Notes: a model not told the origin generated them from the sequence alone. 64,000 nt of DNA from Bacteroidales bacterium (GCA_016285145.1 JAEEQE010000006.1:1-64000), one strand, 5' to 3'; counted from the first letter of the stretch, positions 35,430 through 43,862 are shown. Made by a program: numbers and translations.

Positions 35430-35846
35430 ATGAAAAAAAGCCTGCTTGTATTTGCTTTGATGTTATCGCTGGTGGGATGTGATTATTACAATCATCCTAC
35501 AATTCCGAACGTGTCGGTGGATTTCACAATATATCCCAATGATGTGATGTACTATCGCCTCAACACGTATGGCGGCTACGAGTATTTCACCGGCGGTGTG
35601 AACGGGATTATCGTGTATCGTCTGGATGAATGGACATTCCTGGCCTACGACCGGGCCTGCTCATTCGATTATGAAGAGCCGGCCTCGTGGCTCTATGTGG
35701 CCCCGGATGGACTGCGACTGGTGGATTCGCTTTGCGGCTCCACCTTCAACATCCTGGACGGCAGCGTCCTCTCCGGCCCGGCCAAATGGCCCGCCCGTAT
35801 GTACAAGACCCGCTACGACGGAATGAAATTAAGAGTGTATAATTGA
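35430..35846 (+). CDS. Rieske-like lipoprotein lacking the cluster histidines, 138 aa
   Basis: A lipoprotein signal ends at Cys17 (LSLVGC). The mature part resembles the Rieske fold: a first cluster-loop position at DRACSFDYEEP, the second at DSLCGSTFNILDGSVLSGPA, then KWPARMYKTRYDGMKLRV. In true Rieske proteins the loops are CxH and CxxH. Here the Cys remain but the His are replaced (C-S-F and C-G-S-T), so a normal [2Fe-2S] cluster is not expected. The two Cys could form a disulfide. It is tightly coupled to the reductase gene upstream, suggesting a joint envelope function (inference). It is convergent with the PNP gene. Confidence 0.65.
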   Translation: MKKSLLVFALMLSLVGCDYYNHPTIPNVSVDFTIYPNDVMYYRLNTYGGYEYFTGGVNGIIVYRLDEWTFLAYDRACSFDYEEPASWLYVAPDGLRLVDSLCGSTFNILDGSVLSGPAKWPARMYKTRYDGMKLRVYN

Positions 35847-35864
35847 TTCAGAAAAACACCAGGG

Positions 35865-36689
35865 CTACATTTCCGGCAGCATGGCACAAATCAACTGCAC
35901 CATCTTCGGCTCGGCAGCATTGGCGGCGGCCAGCACCTCTTCGTGCGAGGCATTCATAACCTTCCCCACCACTCCAAGGTCGGTGATGACCGACAAGGCG
36001 AATATTTCCATGCCACGGTAATGGGCCACGATGGCTTCCGGCACCGTGGACATGCCCACTGCATCAGCACCCAGAATATGGTAGGCCCGATACTCGGCAG
36101 GGGTCTCGAAACAAGGACCGGAAACACCTAAGTAAACACCCTCCTGCAGATGTATGTTCAACGCATTGGCTTTCTGACGCGCCAACTGGATGAGCCTGTG
36201 GGAATACACCTCGCTCATATTGGGAAAACGCTCCCCAAGAGTGTCATCGTTGGGCCCGATGAGCGGATTGGTGCCGAAAAAGTTGATATGGTCGCGAATA
36301 ATCATGATGTCCCCCTCTGTGAAGGTCGGATTCATGCCGCCGGCAGCATTCGACAGAATGATGGTCTTGACACCAAGACCGCAGAACACCTGCTGCGGAT
36401 AGGTCACCGTGTCCATCGAATAGCCTTCATAATAGTGGAAACGCCCGTTAAGCACCACGATGTCAACGCCGTTCAACTTTCCGAAAATGAGAGTGCCCTT
36501 GTGACCCTTGACGGTGGAAACCGGGAAATTGGGAATGTCCGTGTACGGGATTTCGTCCATAACATCAATCTGTTTGGTAAGGCCTCCTAAACCGGAGCCC
36601 AAAACAATGGCGATTTTCGGCGCATTAGGCTTGCGCTGGTTCAAATATTGGACGGTTTCGTCAATTCTTTTCTTCTGTTCTTCTGACAT
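35865..36689 (-). CDS. punA: Purine-nucleoside phosphorylase, trimeric type, 274 aa
   Basis: The protein cleaves inosine or guanosine with phosphate to base and ribose 1-phosphate. Motifs of the trimeric PNP/MTAP family are present: IVLGSGLGGL (phosphate loop), GRFHYYEGYSM, ILSNAAGGMNP, GVYLGVSGPCFETPAEYR, and GADAVGMSTVPE. Length is typical. It is the last gene of the M23-phoH-lpxK-PNP operon; its start overlaps the lpxK end by 29 bases. An MTA phosphorylase is a less likely alternative. Confidence 0.93.
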   Translation of the reverse strand: MSEEQKKRIDETVQYLNQRKPNAPKIAIVLGSGLGGLTKQIDVMDEIPYTDIPNFPVSTVKGHKGTLIFGKLNGVDIVVLNGRFHYYEGYSMDTVTYPQQVFCGLGVKTIILSNAAGGMNPTFTEGDIMIIRDHINFFGTNPLIGPNDDTLGERFPNMSEVYSHRLIQLARQKANALNIHLQEGVYLGVSGPCFETPAEYRAYHILGADAVGMSTVPEAIVAHYRGMEIFALSVITDLGVVGKVMNASHEEVLAAANAAEPKMVQLICAMLPEM

Positions 36690-37749
36690 GATGCTTTAGG
36701 ATGTTAATGAATTCTTGTCGGTCGTCTTCAAATACAAATCCCACTTCAATGGGTAGAATGAAAACAGGGAGCAAAGATACGCTTTTTTTCAAACGCTCTG
36801 TCTGTAGCCGCATCCAGTCCTTCTCTGTTGTGAGAAGAAACGGCTGATCGACATTTTTGGAAAAATAGGATTCCCGAATATGTTGTATGTCGCTCTCGGA
36901 ATAGTTATGATGATCCGGGAAACGCACATGCTTTATGCTATGAAACCGTTGTCGTAGATGCTCATAGAGCGGTGAGGGATTGGCGATTCCTGTAAGCAGC
37001 ACGATATTGGCGTCCGGCGTTAGCATAATACGGGAAGCCTGTTCCGTGACAGGCTCCGGCGACGCATACGTATATCTTGTGAAAAAAAGCGGCTGATGTG
37101 GGGCAAGTCCCAACTGATACCGCCAAAACTCCCGATCAACGGGTGCGGAATCGTCCGGTACTTTGGTAACCAACACACAATCCGCATCGCGCACGGCATC
37201 CGGGAACTCACGCAACCGTCCCGCTGGCATAGGATAGTCGCGGAAGTATGGCCGGTTATATTCGGTCAGGATAATACGCAGCGACGGGGTGACCGACAAG
37301 TGCTGGTAAGCGTCGTCCATCACGATGACATCCGTGTCGGGTGCAAACGTGAGAAGACGACGTATCCCCTCCTCGCGATTCTCAGCCACCGCCAATGGCA
37401 ATGCGGGAAAACGCTGGTGCAACAAAAGCGGCTCGTCGCCGATCAGATTGGCGCTCAACTCCGCCGACGGCGTGGCGTTGGCCAAGACAAACCCCTTGGA
37501 TTTCCGCCCATACCCCCGACTCAACATGGCCACGTGAGCAAATCGGCTCAGACATCGCGTGATAAAAGAGGCGTGCGGCGTCTTGCCCGTACCCCCAATG
37601 GCGATATTGCCAACGCAAATCACCGGAATCTCCGCCTTGTAGGAACGGATAATGCCTTTGTGATAAGCCCATCGGCGCAATCGGGCGATGTTGCCGAAAA
37701 GCCATCCCGCCGGCATCAACAGTTGTCGTATCTTGAAAGGCCTACTCAT
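36661..37749 (-). CDS. lpxK: Tetraacyldisaccharide 4'-kinase
   Basis: LpxK phosphorylates the 4' position of the lipid A precursor at the inner membrane. The start MSRPFKIRQLLMPAGWLFGN gives a short N-terminal membrane-binding helix, then the P-loop in VICVGNIAIGGTGKTPH, the SRGYGRKSKGF motif, GDEPLLL and VIVMDDAYQH. The preceding in-frame ATG at 37767 would overlap phoH further, so 37749 is preferred. It overlaps phoH by 8 bases and PNP by 29 bases. The length of 362 residues is typical for Bacteroidota. Confidence 0.95.
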   Translation of the reverse strand: MSRPFKIRQLLMPAGWLFGNIARLRRWAYHKGIIRSYKAEIPVICVGNIAIGGTGKTPHASFITRCLSRFAHVAMLSRGYGRKSKGFVLANATPSAELSANLIGDEPLLLHQRFPALPLAVAENREEGIRRLLTFAPDTDVIVMDDAYQHLSVTPSLRIILTEYNRPYFRDYPMPAGRLREFPDAVRDADCVLVTKVPDDSAPVDREFWRYQLGLAPHQPLFFTRYTYASPEPVTEQASRIMLTPDANIVLLTGIANPSPLYEHLRQRFHSIKHVRFPDHHNYSESDIQHIRESYFSKNVDQPFLLTTEKDWMRLQTERLKKSVSLLPVFILPIEVGFVFEDDRQEFINILKHHVRRTEEKN

Positions 37750-38776
37750 GGTCCGGTTCGGTTGCAACCTCAGCCTGCATTTTCAACTTGCTCTCTTTTC
37801 GTTCTTTAGCTAATTCGGCAAGATGATTCTCATAGGCTTCGTAACGGTTGATGATCTTGGTAACCAAATGATGGCGTACCACATCCTTTGTGTCCATGTA
37901 GATGAAGTCAATACCCGGGATGGAACTCAAGATGCGGTCGGCCTGGATCAGTCCCGATTGCTGGTTCTTGGGCAGGTCTATCTGGGTGATGTCACCGGTA
38001 ATGAAGAACTTGGCGTTTTTTCCCATACGGGTGAGAAACATCTTCAACTGCGACGAAGTGGCATTCTGGGCCTCATCAAGGATAACGTAGGCGTTGTCCA
38101 ACGTGCGTCCACGCATGAAAGCCAACGGGGCTATTTCGATCACCTTGTCCTCCATGTACGACATGAGCTTCTGCATGGGCATCATGTCCCAAAGGGCGTC
38201 GTAAAGCGGCTGCAAATACGGGTCAAGTTTGTCGCGCAGGTCGCCGGGAAGGAAGCCGAGATTCTCGCCCGCTTCCACTGCCGGACGCGTAAGGATGATG
38301 CGCTTGATCTGTTTGTTTTTCAAAGCCCGCACGGCCAAGGCAACGGCAGTGTAAGTCTTGCCGGTACCCGCCGGCCCGATGATAAAGACCATGTCGTTCT
38401 TGGCGGCACTCGCCACCATCTTCTTCTGGTTAGGCGTGATAGCCTTGATGAGTTTGCCCTCCCGCCCGTGCACGATGACGTTGCTGTCGCCGCTGTCAAG
38501 CCGGTAAAAACTGTCGTCCTCCAAGGCCGTGATGTTGAGGATATCCGTCTCCGTAAGCCGGCCAAATTCCTCCAAATGCTTCTGCAACAACTGTATCCGC
38601 TCCTCAAAGAGCAGCACCTCATGGTCCTCGCCCATAACTTTGATCTCGTTGCCTCGGGCAATGATCTTGAGTTTGGTGAAAATGTGCGACAGCAGGTCTA
38701 TATTGGCGTTCTGGCTACCGTACAGGCCTACTACATTGTCGGGTTCTATAGGGATAATCTTTTCCATATCATTCAA
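37742..38776 (-). CDS. phoH: PhoH-family ATPase, 344 aa
   Basis: The central domain has the P-loop FIIGPAGTGKTYTAVALAV, RPAVEAGENLGFLPGDLRDK, AYVILDEAQNATSSQLKMFLTRMG and TGDITQIDLP. These are all standard for PhoH, an RNA-helicase-like ATPase often linked to YbeY-dependent rRNA processing. An N-terminal KH-like region (about 30-100) precedes it. The second Met at 38767 is an equally possible start; it would leave the gene just clear of the M23 peptidase stop. Second gene of its operon. Confidence 0.93.
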   Translation of the reverse strand: MNDMEKIIPIEPDNVVGLYGSQNANIDLLSHIFTKLKIIARGNEIKVMGEDHEVLLFEERIQLLQKHLEEFGRLTETDILNITALEDDSFYRLDSGDSNVIVHGREGKLIKAITPNQKKMVASAAKNDMVFIIGPAGTGKTYTAVALAVRALKNKQIKRIILTRPAVEAGENLGFLPGDLRDKLDPYLQPLYDALWDMMPMQKLMSYMEDKVIEIAPLAFMRGRTLDNAYVILDEAQNATSSQLKMFLTRMGKNAKFFITGDITQIDLPKNQQSGLIQADRILSSIPGIDFIYMDTKDVVRHHLVTKIINRYEAYENHLAELAKERKESKLKMQAEVATEPDHE

Positions 38777-39686
38777 TGGTTAAATAATTTAAAGGGTTAA
38801 TAGGGAAACCGTTATACCATAACTCGAAATGCAGATGACTGGTTTTCCCTTCGGATGAGCCGCTATTGCCGAGCTTCGCGATACCTTCGCCGGCGCGGAC
38901 ACGCGCTCCCGTCTTCTTCATCAGGACCGCATTGCGCTTGTAAACGGAAACCAGATTGCCCGGATGCTGGACAATGATGGTGAATCCGTCTTCGGCCGTA
39001 AAGCCAGCATAGACCACCACCCCGTCGGCAATACACGAAACGACACTGTTCTGCGGAGATAAAATATCAATGCCATAATGCTTGCGCGTGGCATCAAACA
39101 CCTGAACCACCGATCCGATGGCCGGCGGGTATATGGACAGGTTTGTGATCTTGGCTTGGGCTATACCCGGAACGTTGTCACTCCCGCCACCATCGTCTTT
39201 TCGGATACGTCCCAAAATCCGCTTGGCCTCTCTTTCTATGGCTTCCGTCTCGGCCACCCGCTTTTTGTCACGCTCGGCACTATGGGTTTGCGGAGAGGAT
39301 TGGGCATCCTTGTCCATATCTCCAATCGTAGGCACATCCCCTGCAAACATCTTGGACAAATGCTCGATATATTCCTGGTTGTATTGGATGACGCGACTCA
39401 TCGAGTCCACCCGTGCGGCTGTCTGCTTGTACAACTTGTAGTCCTTCTGGGTAGTGTAACCTGGAATGTACATGCGCAAAGGCGTAAGCGCAATGATGAC
39501 TGTCGTCAGCAGGATGAGTACAACGGAAGCTAAAATAATGAAGACCACCATCTTCTGTATGGTGATCCGCTTGATGACAAAACTCTGCTCATGAGTCTCC
39601 TCATTGGAGAAGACCAACCGGTATCGAGTCTTCCATTCGTTCACAATAACGCTCCAAAACTTCTTAAATTTTTGAAATTTGCCCAT
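38769..39686 (-). CDS. M23-family metallopeptidase, membrane-anchored, 305 aa
   Basis: A start at MGKFQKFKKFW (39686) lies just behind the promoter. A single membrane helix (about residues 40-60, VFIILASVVLILLTTVIIAL) is followed by a coiled-coil-like stretch (70-150). The LytM domain follows with the zinc motifs HYGIDILSP (HxxxD) and HLHFEL (HxH). The family cuts peptidoglycan cross-links or acts as an activator, on the periplasmic side. First gene of the operon with phoH, lpxK and PNP. Confidence 0.92.
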   Translation of the reverse strand: MGKFQKFKKFWSVIVNEWKTRYRLVFSNEETHEQSFVIKRITIQKMVVFIILASVVLILLTTVIIALTPLRMYIPGYTTQKDYKLYKQTAARVDSMSRVIQYNQEYIEHLSKMFAGDVPTIGDMDKDAQSSPQTHSAERDKKRVAETEAIEREAKRILGRIRKDDGGGSDNVPGIAQAKITNLSIYPPAIGSVVQVFDATRKHYGIDILSPQNSVVSCIADGVVVYAGFTAEDGFTIIVQHPGNLVSVYKRNAVLMKKTGARVRAGEGIAKLGNSGSSEGKTSHLHFELWYNGFPINPLNYLTIE

Positions 39687-39707
39687 CCGCGATTTTTTTA
39701 TTGGGCG

Positions 39708-39715
39708 CAAAAATA
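39708..39715 (-). promoter_or_regulatory. Promoter -7 element for the M23-phoH-lpxK-PNP operon
   Basis: The minus strand reads TATTTTTG followed by CGCCC, 21 bases before the chosen M23 start. Confidence 0.62.
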
Positions 39716-39806
39716 CAAAAAAAAGCGCTCTTTGCTTCATCAATTCAGAGATTAGTCAATGTGAAAATAATAATAATAAAAAATGTCGTTGTTTTAAAAA
39801 AAAAAT

Positions 39807-39814
39807 TATCTTTG
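39807..39814 (+). promoter_or_regulatory. Promoter -7 element for the four-helix-bundle gene
   Basis: TATCTTTG followed by TCCCC, 28 bases before the ATG at 39843. Confidence 0.62.
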
Positions 39815-39842
39815 TCCCCAATCTTAATTAAAAATAATATTT

Positions 39843-40286
39843 ATGAATGATCAAGACAACAATGTGAGCTTTTTCAGGTTTGAGGACTTGAGGATTTATG
39901 CCAAGGCAACCGACTATATAACCTGGCTCTATCAGGAAACGGCTGGTTCTATCTTGGAAGTTGCCGACTGCAAGAATGTGCTGCGGGATTCTTTCCTGAA
40001 GTCAGCGCAGAGTATTGCCTTGAACATGGCGGAGGGCTCTTCCCGTAATAAGACCCAATTCCTGTATTACCTTAAAATGGCCAAGAGTTCCGTGCGCGAG
40101 TGCGTCGTCTTCACCGAAATCGCCTACAAGCTGGGCTTATTCTCGGAAGACGCAAAAGAATACTCCCGAAATCAATTGATGGAATTAACCAAAATGGTCG
40201 GATCGCTGATTGCTTCCCTTCAGAGGAGTGCAAACAGTATAATTCGCGATGAAAAGGAGGACGACTTCGATGATTCAATTTTGTAA
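39843..40286 (+). CDS. Four-helix-bundle protein (23S rRNA intervening-sequence-protein family), 147 aa
   Basis: The pattern FRFEDLRIYAKATDYI, then LRDSFLKSAQSIALNMAEGS, SRNKTQFLYYLKMAKSSVRE and KEYSRNQLMELTKMVGSLIA matches the small all-helical family first found encoded inside 23S rRNA intervening sequences (TIGR02436-like). Members form pentameric bundles; their role is unclear. This copy is free-standing, not inside an rRNA gene. It overlaps the following protease gene by 17 bases, so the two are probably translated from one message. Confidence 0.88.
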   Translation: MNDQDNNVSFFRFEDLRIYAKATDYITWLYQETAGSILEVADCKNVLRDSFLKSAQSIALNMAEGSSRNKTQFLYYLKMAKSSVRECVVFTEIAYKLGLFSEDAKEYSRNQLMELTKMVGSLIASLQRSANSIIRDEKEDDFDDSIL

Positions 40287-42366
40287 AAGATGCTGGCTGC
40301 TGGCCGTTTGTCTCTTTTCAGCCTCTTTCGTGACAAACGCCGCCCCTGTCACTCCCGACTCTCTGATTGCTCTATCGAAAAAAGCCTTTCTCCAAAAACT
40401 TAACGGACATACAGCCGACGCACGGGATGTGTCGGTCCGTTCTGCCTCATTCTATAAAAATGGGACGGATACCGTTATGCTCATCACGAATTTCAACAAA
40501 GGATTCCTGGTTTTGGCAACAGATGATGCCGTAAGCCCAGTGCTGGCCTACTCGCCGGACGAGCAGATGGTTTTGGAAGACATGCCTCCTGCCGCCCGGG
40601 ATTGGCTGGACCAATACGCTCAGGAAATCGCCCATGTCCGGAACAATTCGGAACGCTCCGCCCATCCGGATTGGAAAACCCTTAAAAACGGCAACCCCGG
40701 AAAAGGCGACAGTGTCATCGTTTCACCGCTCCTGACAGCCAGCTGGAACCAAACGAAGTATTACAACAAATATTCCCCGGAAGATGACAGTGTGCCTGCG
40801 GCGTATGACCATCGGACACCCAACGGATGCGTGGCTGTAGCTATGGCCATGATCATGTATTATTACCGTTATCCCGCTCACGGCACTGGCAGCCACACCA
40901 ATCATACGGATTACGGCGATTTTTATGTGAATTTCGGCCAACAGAACTACTGCTACGAGGCTATGGAAGACCAACTTAACGGTCCGAATGACGAGGTGGC
41001 CAAACTGATTTTCCATTGTGCAACATCCGTGGATATGATGTATGGCACAAACGGGTCGGGAGCATATTCCCATAATGTGCCCGATGCCATGCATACCTAT
41101 TTCGGATACAGTCCAAACACATCCATCGTGGGACGCTACAACTACTCCAACTCCCAATGGAAACAAATGCTGAAAACCGAACTGAACAACGGCAGACCGG
41201 TTTACTACTCGGGACATGGCGATGAAGGAGGCCATGCCTTCGTCTGCGACGGATATAACAACAACAATCTCTTCCATTTCAATTTCGGCTGGGGCGGATC
41301 AGCTAACGGCTATTATGCATTGAATGCCTCTGAAAGTGCCTCAGCCGTTGGCGGTTTCCATCACAGTCAGCAGATGATTGTCAACTGCTATCCGGGCGAT
41401 GCCGATTATCCCTATTATTGCCTGGACAAGATTGTATCATGCTCTCAAGGCACCATGGAAGATGGTAGCGGACCATCACCCTATCAGAACAACACCCACT
41501 GTATGATGGCCATCACGGATGATTATGCGGAATACATCAATATCTCCCTGAAAATGCTGGATACGGAAGACGGGTACGACACACTCTCGTTCTGGGACGG
41601 ACATCCGGCCAACGGACGCCTGCTCAAAACATTCTCCGGCCAGTTACCAACACAACGGGATTTTTCGTTTCATACAGACACATTGTATGTCACGTTCAAC
41701 ACGAATGACTCAGTGACTGGACAAGGATGGCGTTTTACGTATGAAGTGCTGAGCACCACCTACTATTGCGGATATGAACTGCACAGAACACATCAGGACA
41801 CCATTACGGATGGCAGTGGCGCTTTGAACTACCAGCCCAACAGTTACTGTATCTGGAGAATCTGGCCCAACCACGCCCAATACATCATCCTATCCTTTTC
41901 CGAATTGGATATCAACCCTAACGACAATCTGTATATTTATGATGTGAAATCTACGAGAAGCAAGCTGGTGGCCACCTATTCCGGGAATCAGATTCCGGAG
42001 CCGCTTACGGTAAACTCCAATAAGATCATGATAATCCTCGAAACCGACAACTATCTGGGCGGAAACGGGTTCACACTCTCCTGGATCACCGACAGTGTGG
42101 TTTCCTCCATACAGGATCCTTCTGGAGATATTATCACCGTTTACCCTAATCCTGTCTCCGAGATATTACATGTTTCGCTTCCCAGCTGCTCACAGAAAGC
42201 CGAGATGATATTATATGACCTGTCAGGGAAACTCATCAAAAAAACAAAAACAGCGTCCAGCACAGATTGTATTATGGATGTTTCCTCCCTTCCATCAGGC
42301 ATATATATATTAAAGGTATGTGATGACAAGAATGTTTATCGGAGGAAGATTGTCGTGGAACGATAA
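40270..42366 (+). CDS. C10-family cysteine protease (streptopain-like) with CUB domains and T9SS tail, 698 aa
   Basis: The chosen start is preceded by AAAAGGAGG, a strong Shine-Dalgarno sequence rare in this phylum, inside the previous gene. Parts in order: signal peptide, SpeB/Spi-like propeptide (about 25-150, GFLVLATDDAVSPVLAYSPD), then the catalytic domain. Its nucleophile is Cys187 (NGCVAVAMAMIMYYY) and its His is His322 (GGHAFVCDGYN). Two CUB-like domains (about 385-495 and 498-610) and a type-A T9SS tail (VYPNPVSEILHV ... KIVVER) follow. PrtT, interpain and related enzymes of this group are secreted proteases of oral and gut Bacteroidota. Host-protein cleavage is plausible. Confidence 0.9.
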   Translation: MIQFCKRCWLLAVCLFSASFVTNAAPVTPDSLIALSKKAFLQKLNGHTADARDVSVRSASFYKNGTDTVMLITNFNKGFLVLATDDAVSPVLAYSPDEQMVLEDMPPAARDWLDQYAQEIAHVRNNSERSAHPDWKTLKNGNPGKGDSVIVSPLLTASWNQTKYYNKYSPEDDSVPAAYDHRTPNGCVAVAMAMIMYYYRYPAHGTGSHTNHTDYGDFYVNFGQQNYCYEAMEDQLNGPNDEVAKLIFHCATSVDMMYGTNGSGAYSHNVPDAMHTYFGYSPNTSIVGRYNYSNSQWKQMLKTELNNGRPVYYSGHGDEGGHAFVCDGYNNNNLFHFNFGWGGSANGYYALNASESASAVGGFHHSQQMIVNCYPGDADYPYYCLDKIVSCSQGTMEDGSGPSPYQNNTHCMMAITDDYAEYINISLKMLDTEDGYDTLSFWDGHPANGRLLKTFSGQLPTQRDFSFHTDTLYVTFNTNDSVTGQGWRFTYEVLSTTYYCGYELHRTHQDTITDGSGALNYQPNSYCIWRIWPNHAQYIILSFSELDINPNDNLYIYDVKSTRSKLVATYSGNQIPEPLTVNSNKIMIILETDNYLGGNGFTLSWITDSVVSSIQDPSGDIITVYPNPVSEILHVSLPSCSQKAEMILYDLSGKLIKKTKTASSTDCIMDVSSLPSGIYILKVCDDKNVYRRKIVVER

Positions 42367-42446
42367 TTTTTTTCAGGCATCTTAAACGTTGCAGTGCTTT
42401 TCTCGTCTTACCTGTCGTTTTCACTAACTTTTAAAATCACACAATT

Positions 42447-43664
42447 ATGAAAAAGTCAGTTTTGTTAATCAGCCTTTTATGGATGGGTAGTCTGGCCGTT
42501 TCTTCGGTCATGGCACAGCCAGCATCCAGAGCTACTGCCCCGAGCAGCAAGCCCGCAACCACTGTCAGCAGTCCGGTGGATCGTCAGGTCCGGAAAGGTG
42601 ACGCGCAGATGAGCAGAGCCAACAGCAGTTACCAAAAGGCACAGACGACATCGAGACCGACTTCTTCAAGTGCGGTGAGCAGACCGGCATCCACGCCTTC
42701 AAGCGCTTCGTCAAGGACTTCTGCACCGTCGTCAGTGTCCCGTCCGGCTTCTTCCTCAACGGTTGCGCCGGCCTCCCGGAACAGTTCCACGCCTGCGGTA
42801 GCACGTCCGGCTTCTTCAAGCAGCTCCTCCAGCGTGAGTTCGAGTGCCGCACGCACGAACACGTCATCAACCGTATCTCGTCCGGCATCCTCCGCAACGG
42901 CAAAGCCAGCCTCTTCCGCGACGGCCAGACCGGCCTCTTCCGAGGTGTCAAGACCGACGGCAACGGCAAGACCGGCCACTTCCACAACAAGTCGTCCGGC
43001 ATCCTCTTCCGATGTTGTTAGTAGTAGAACGGTAGATTCTCGCGTGTCAACGCCGGCCACGGCTACAACGGCCTCCACTTCAGAAGCCAAGAGAGGATAC
43101 ACCGCCACGGGTCAGGCAACACCGCAACCGGCATCCTCACGTTACGAAGGCGGTCGTACTTCTGGTCAGGGAGGTGCAGCACCTGCATCGGATGCCAAGC
43201 CGATTCCCGGACACGCTCCGCACTATATTCCCTATGTACACCCGAACCACCACTCTTTCGGCCACCACATGCACGTTCCTCACGGTATCCGTCCCGTTTA
43301 CTATCACGGTGTCCCCTACTACTTCTACAACAGCGTTTACTGCCGCTACATCAACGGATACTACATCATCTGCCGCCCGCCTGTAGGAGCAGTCATCGCC
43401 CACTCGATCTTCCACACCTGGAGCCCTGTGGTGGTAATCTACAAAAATGTGACCTATTACTACGATGATGGCACATTTTACACCCCGAGACAGAAAGATT
43501 ACGTGGTTGTGAACCCTCCGATTGGTGCCCGCGTGGCTGAACTTCCCAGCAATTACGAGGAAATCGTTTTGGACGGACACGTCTATTACAAAGTGGATAA
43601 TGTTTATTATAAGGAAGTTATAGTGAGCGGGTATATCTGGTACGAAGTGATTTTCGTAAGTTAG
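42447..43664 (+). CDS. Exported Ser/Pro/Ala/Thr-rich protein with His/Tyr-rich C-terminal domain (DUF6515-like), 405 aa
   Basis: After a signal peptide (residues 1-23, ending VMAQ) comes a low-complexity region to about residue 245 made of RPASS, SRPAS, ARPAT and similar units. It is likely an extended, possibly glycosylated linker. A compact domain follows that is very rich in His and Tyr (HAPHYIPYVHPNHHSFGHHM, then YYHGVPYYFYNSVYC), ending in repeated short strands with VYY/YYK motifs. The C-terminal part resembles DUF6515. A cell-envelope or metal-binding role is only a guess. No T9SS tail. Codon use in the linker keeps other frames open, which are not genes. Confidence 0.75.
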   Translation: MKKSVLLISLLWMGSLAVSSVMAQPASRATAPSSKPATTVSSPVDRQVRKGDAQMSRANSSYQKAQTTSRPTSSSAVSRPASTPSSASSRTSAPSSVSRPASSSTVAPASRNSSTPAVARPASSSSSSSVSSSAARTNTSSTVSRPASSATAKPASSATARPASSEVSRPTATARPATSTTSRPASSSDVVSSRTVDSRVSTPATATTASTSEAKRGYTATGQATPQPASSRYEGGRTSGQGGAAPASDAKPIPGHAPHYIPYVHPNHHSFGHHMHVPHGIRPVYYHGVPYYFYNSVYCRYINGYYIICRPPVGAVIAHSIFHTWSPVVVIYKNVTYYYDDGTFYTPRQKDYVVVNPPIGARVAELPSNYEEIVLDGHVYYKVDNVYYKEVIVSGYIWYEVIFVS

Positions 43665-43677
43665 AAAAAAAATTTGC

Positions 43678-43724
43678 TTGAGCGCGCTTGGTATATGAAA
43701 AAAAGTATATCTTTGCGCGCTCAA
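43678..43724. repeat. 10-bp perfect inverted repeat bracketing the tRNA-Gln promoter
   Basis: TTGAGCGCGC (43678-43687) and GCGCGCTCAA (43715-43724) surround a 27-base AT-rich spacer that contains the -7 element. The left arm sits near -33 and the right arm spans the likely start site. Confidence 0.75.
43708..43715 (+). promoter_or_regulatory. Promoter -7 element for tRNA-Gln
   Basis: TATCTTTG followed by CGCGC, 14 bases before the mature tRNA 5' end. Confidence 0.68.
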
Positions 43725-43729
43725 ACTTT

Positions 43730-43800
43730 TGCCCTGTGGTGTAATGGTAGCACAGCAGATTCTGGTTCTGTTTGTATGGGTTCGAGTCCTATCGGGGCAA
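43730..43800 (+). tRNA. tRNA-Gln, anticodon CUG
   Basis: A 71-base cloverleaf. The acceptor stem TGCCCTG pairs with CGGGGCA (one T-G pair), and the D-arm contains TAATGGTAGCA. The anticodon stem-loop GCAGA-TTCTGGT-TCTGT places CTG at 34-36, and the T-arm contains GGTTCGAGTCC. The discriminator base is A and CCA is not encoded. The U1-A72 first pair is typical of tRNA-Gln. A terminator follows 7 bases later. Confidence 0.95.
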
Positions 43801-43807
43801 CAAGAAA

Positions 43808-43834
43808 AATCACGCTTCCAGCGTGATTTTTTTT
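43808..43834 (+). terminator. Terminator of tRNA-Gln
   Basis: Perfect 8-bp stem AATCACGC/GCGTGATT, loop TTCCA, followed by a T-run. Confidence 0.88.
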
Positions 43835-43854
43835 ATTCCCATTGTGAAAAATAG

Positions 43855-43862
43855 TATCTTTG
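43855..43862 (+). promoter_or_regulatory. Promoter -7 element for udk
   Basis: TATCTTTG followed by CGTTCG, 26 bases before the ATG at 43889. Confidence 0.62.

Noticed and set aside
39843..40286. An rRNA intervening sequence at the four-helix-bundle gene
   Set aside because: There is no rRNA sequence on either side; the gene is free-standing with its own promoter.
42629..43108. Possible CRISPR-like or tandem DNA repeat in the Ser/Pro/Ala region
   Set aside because: The repetition is at codon level (RPASS units) with no constant spacer length; it is a low-complexity coding region.
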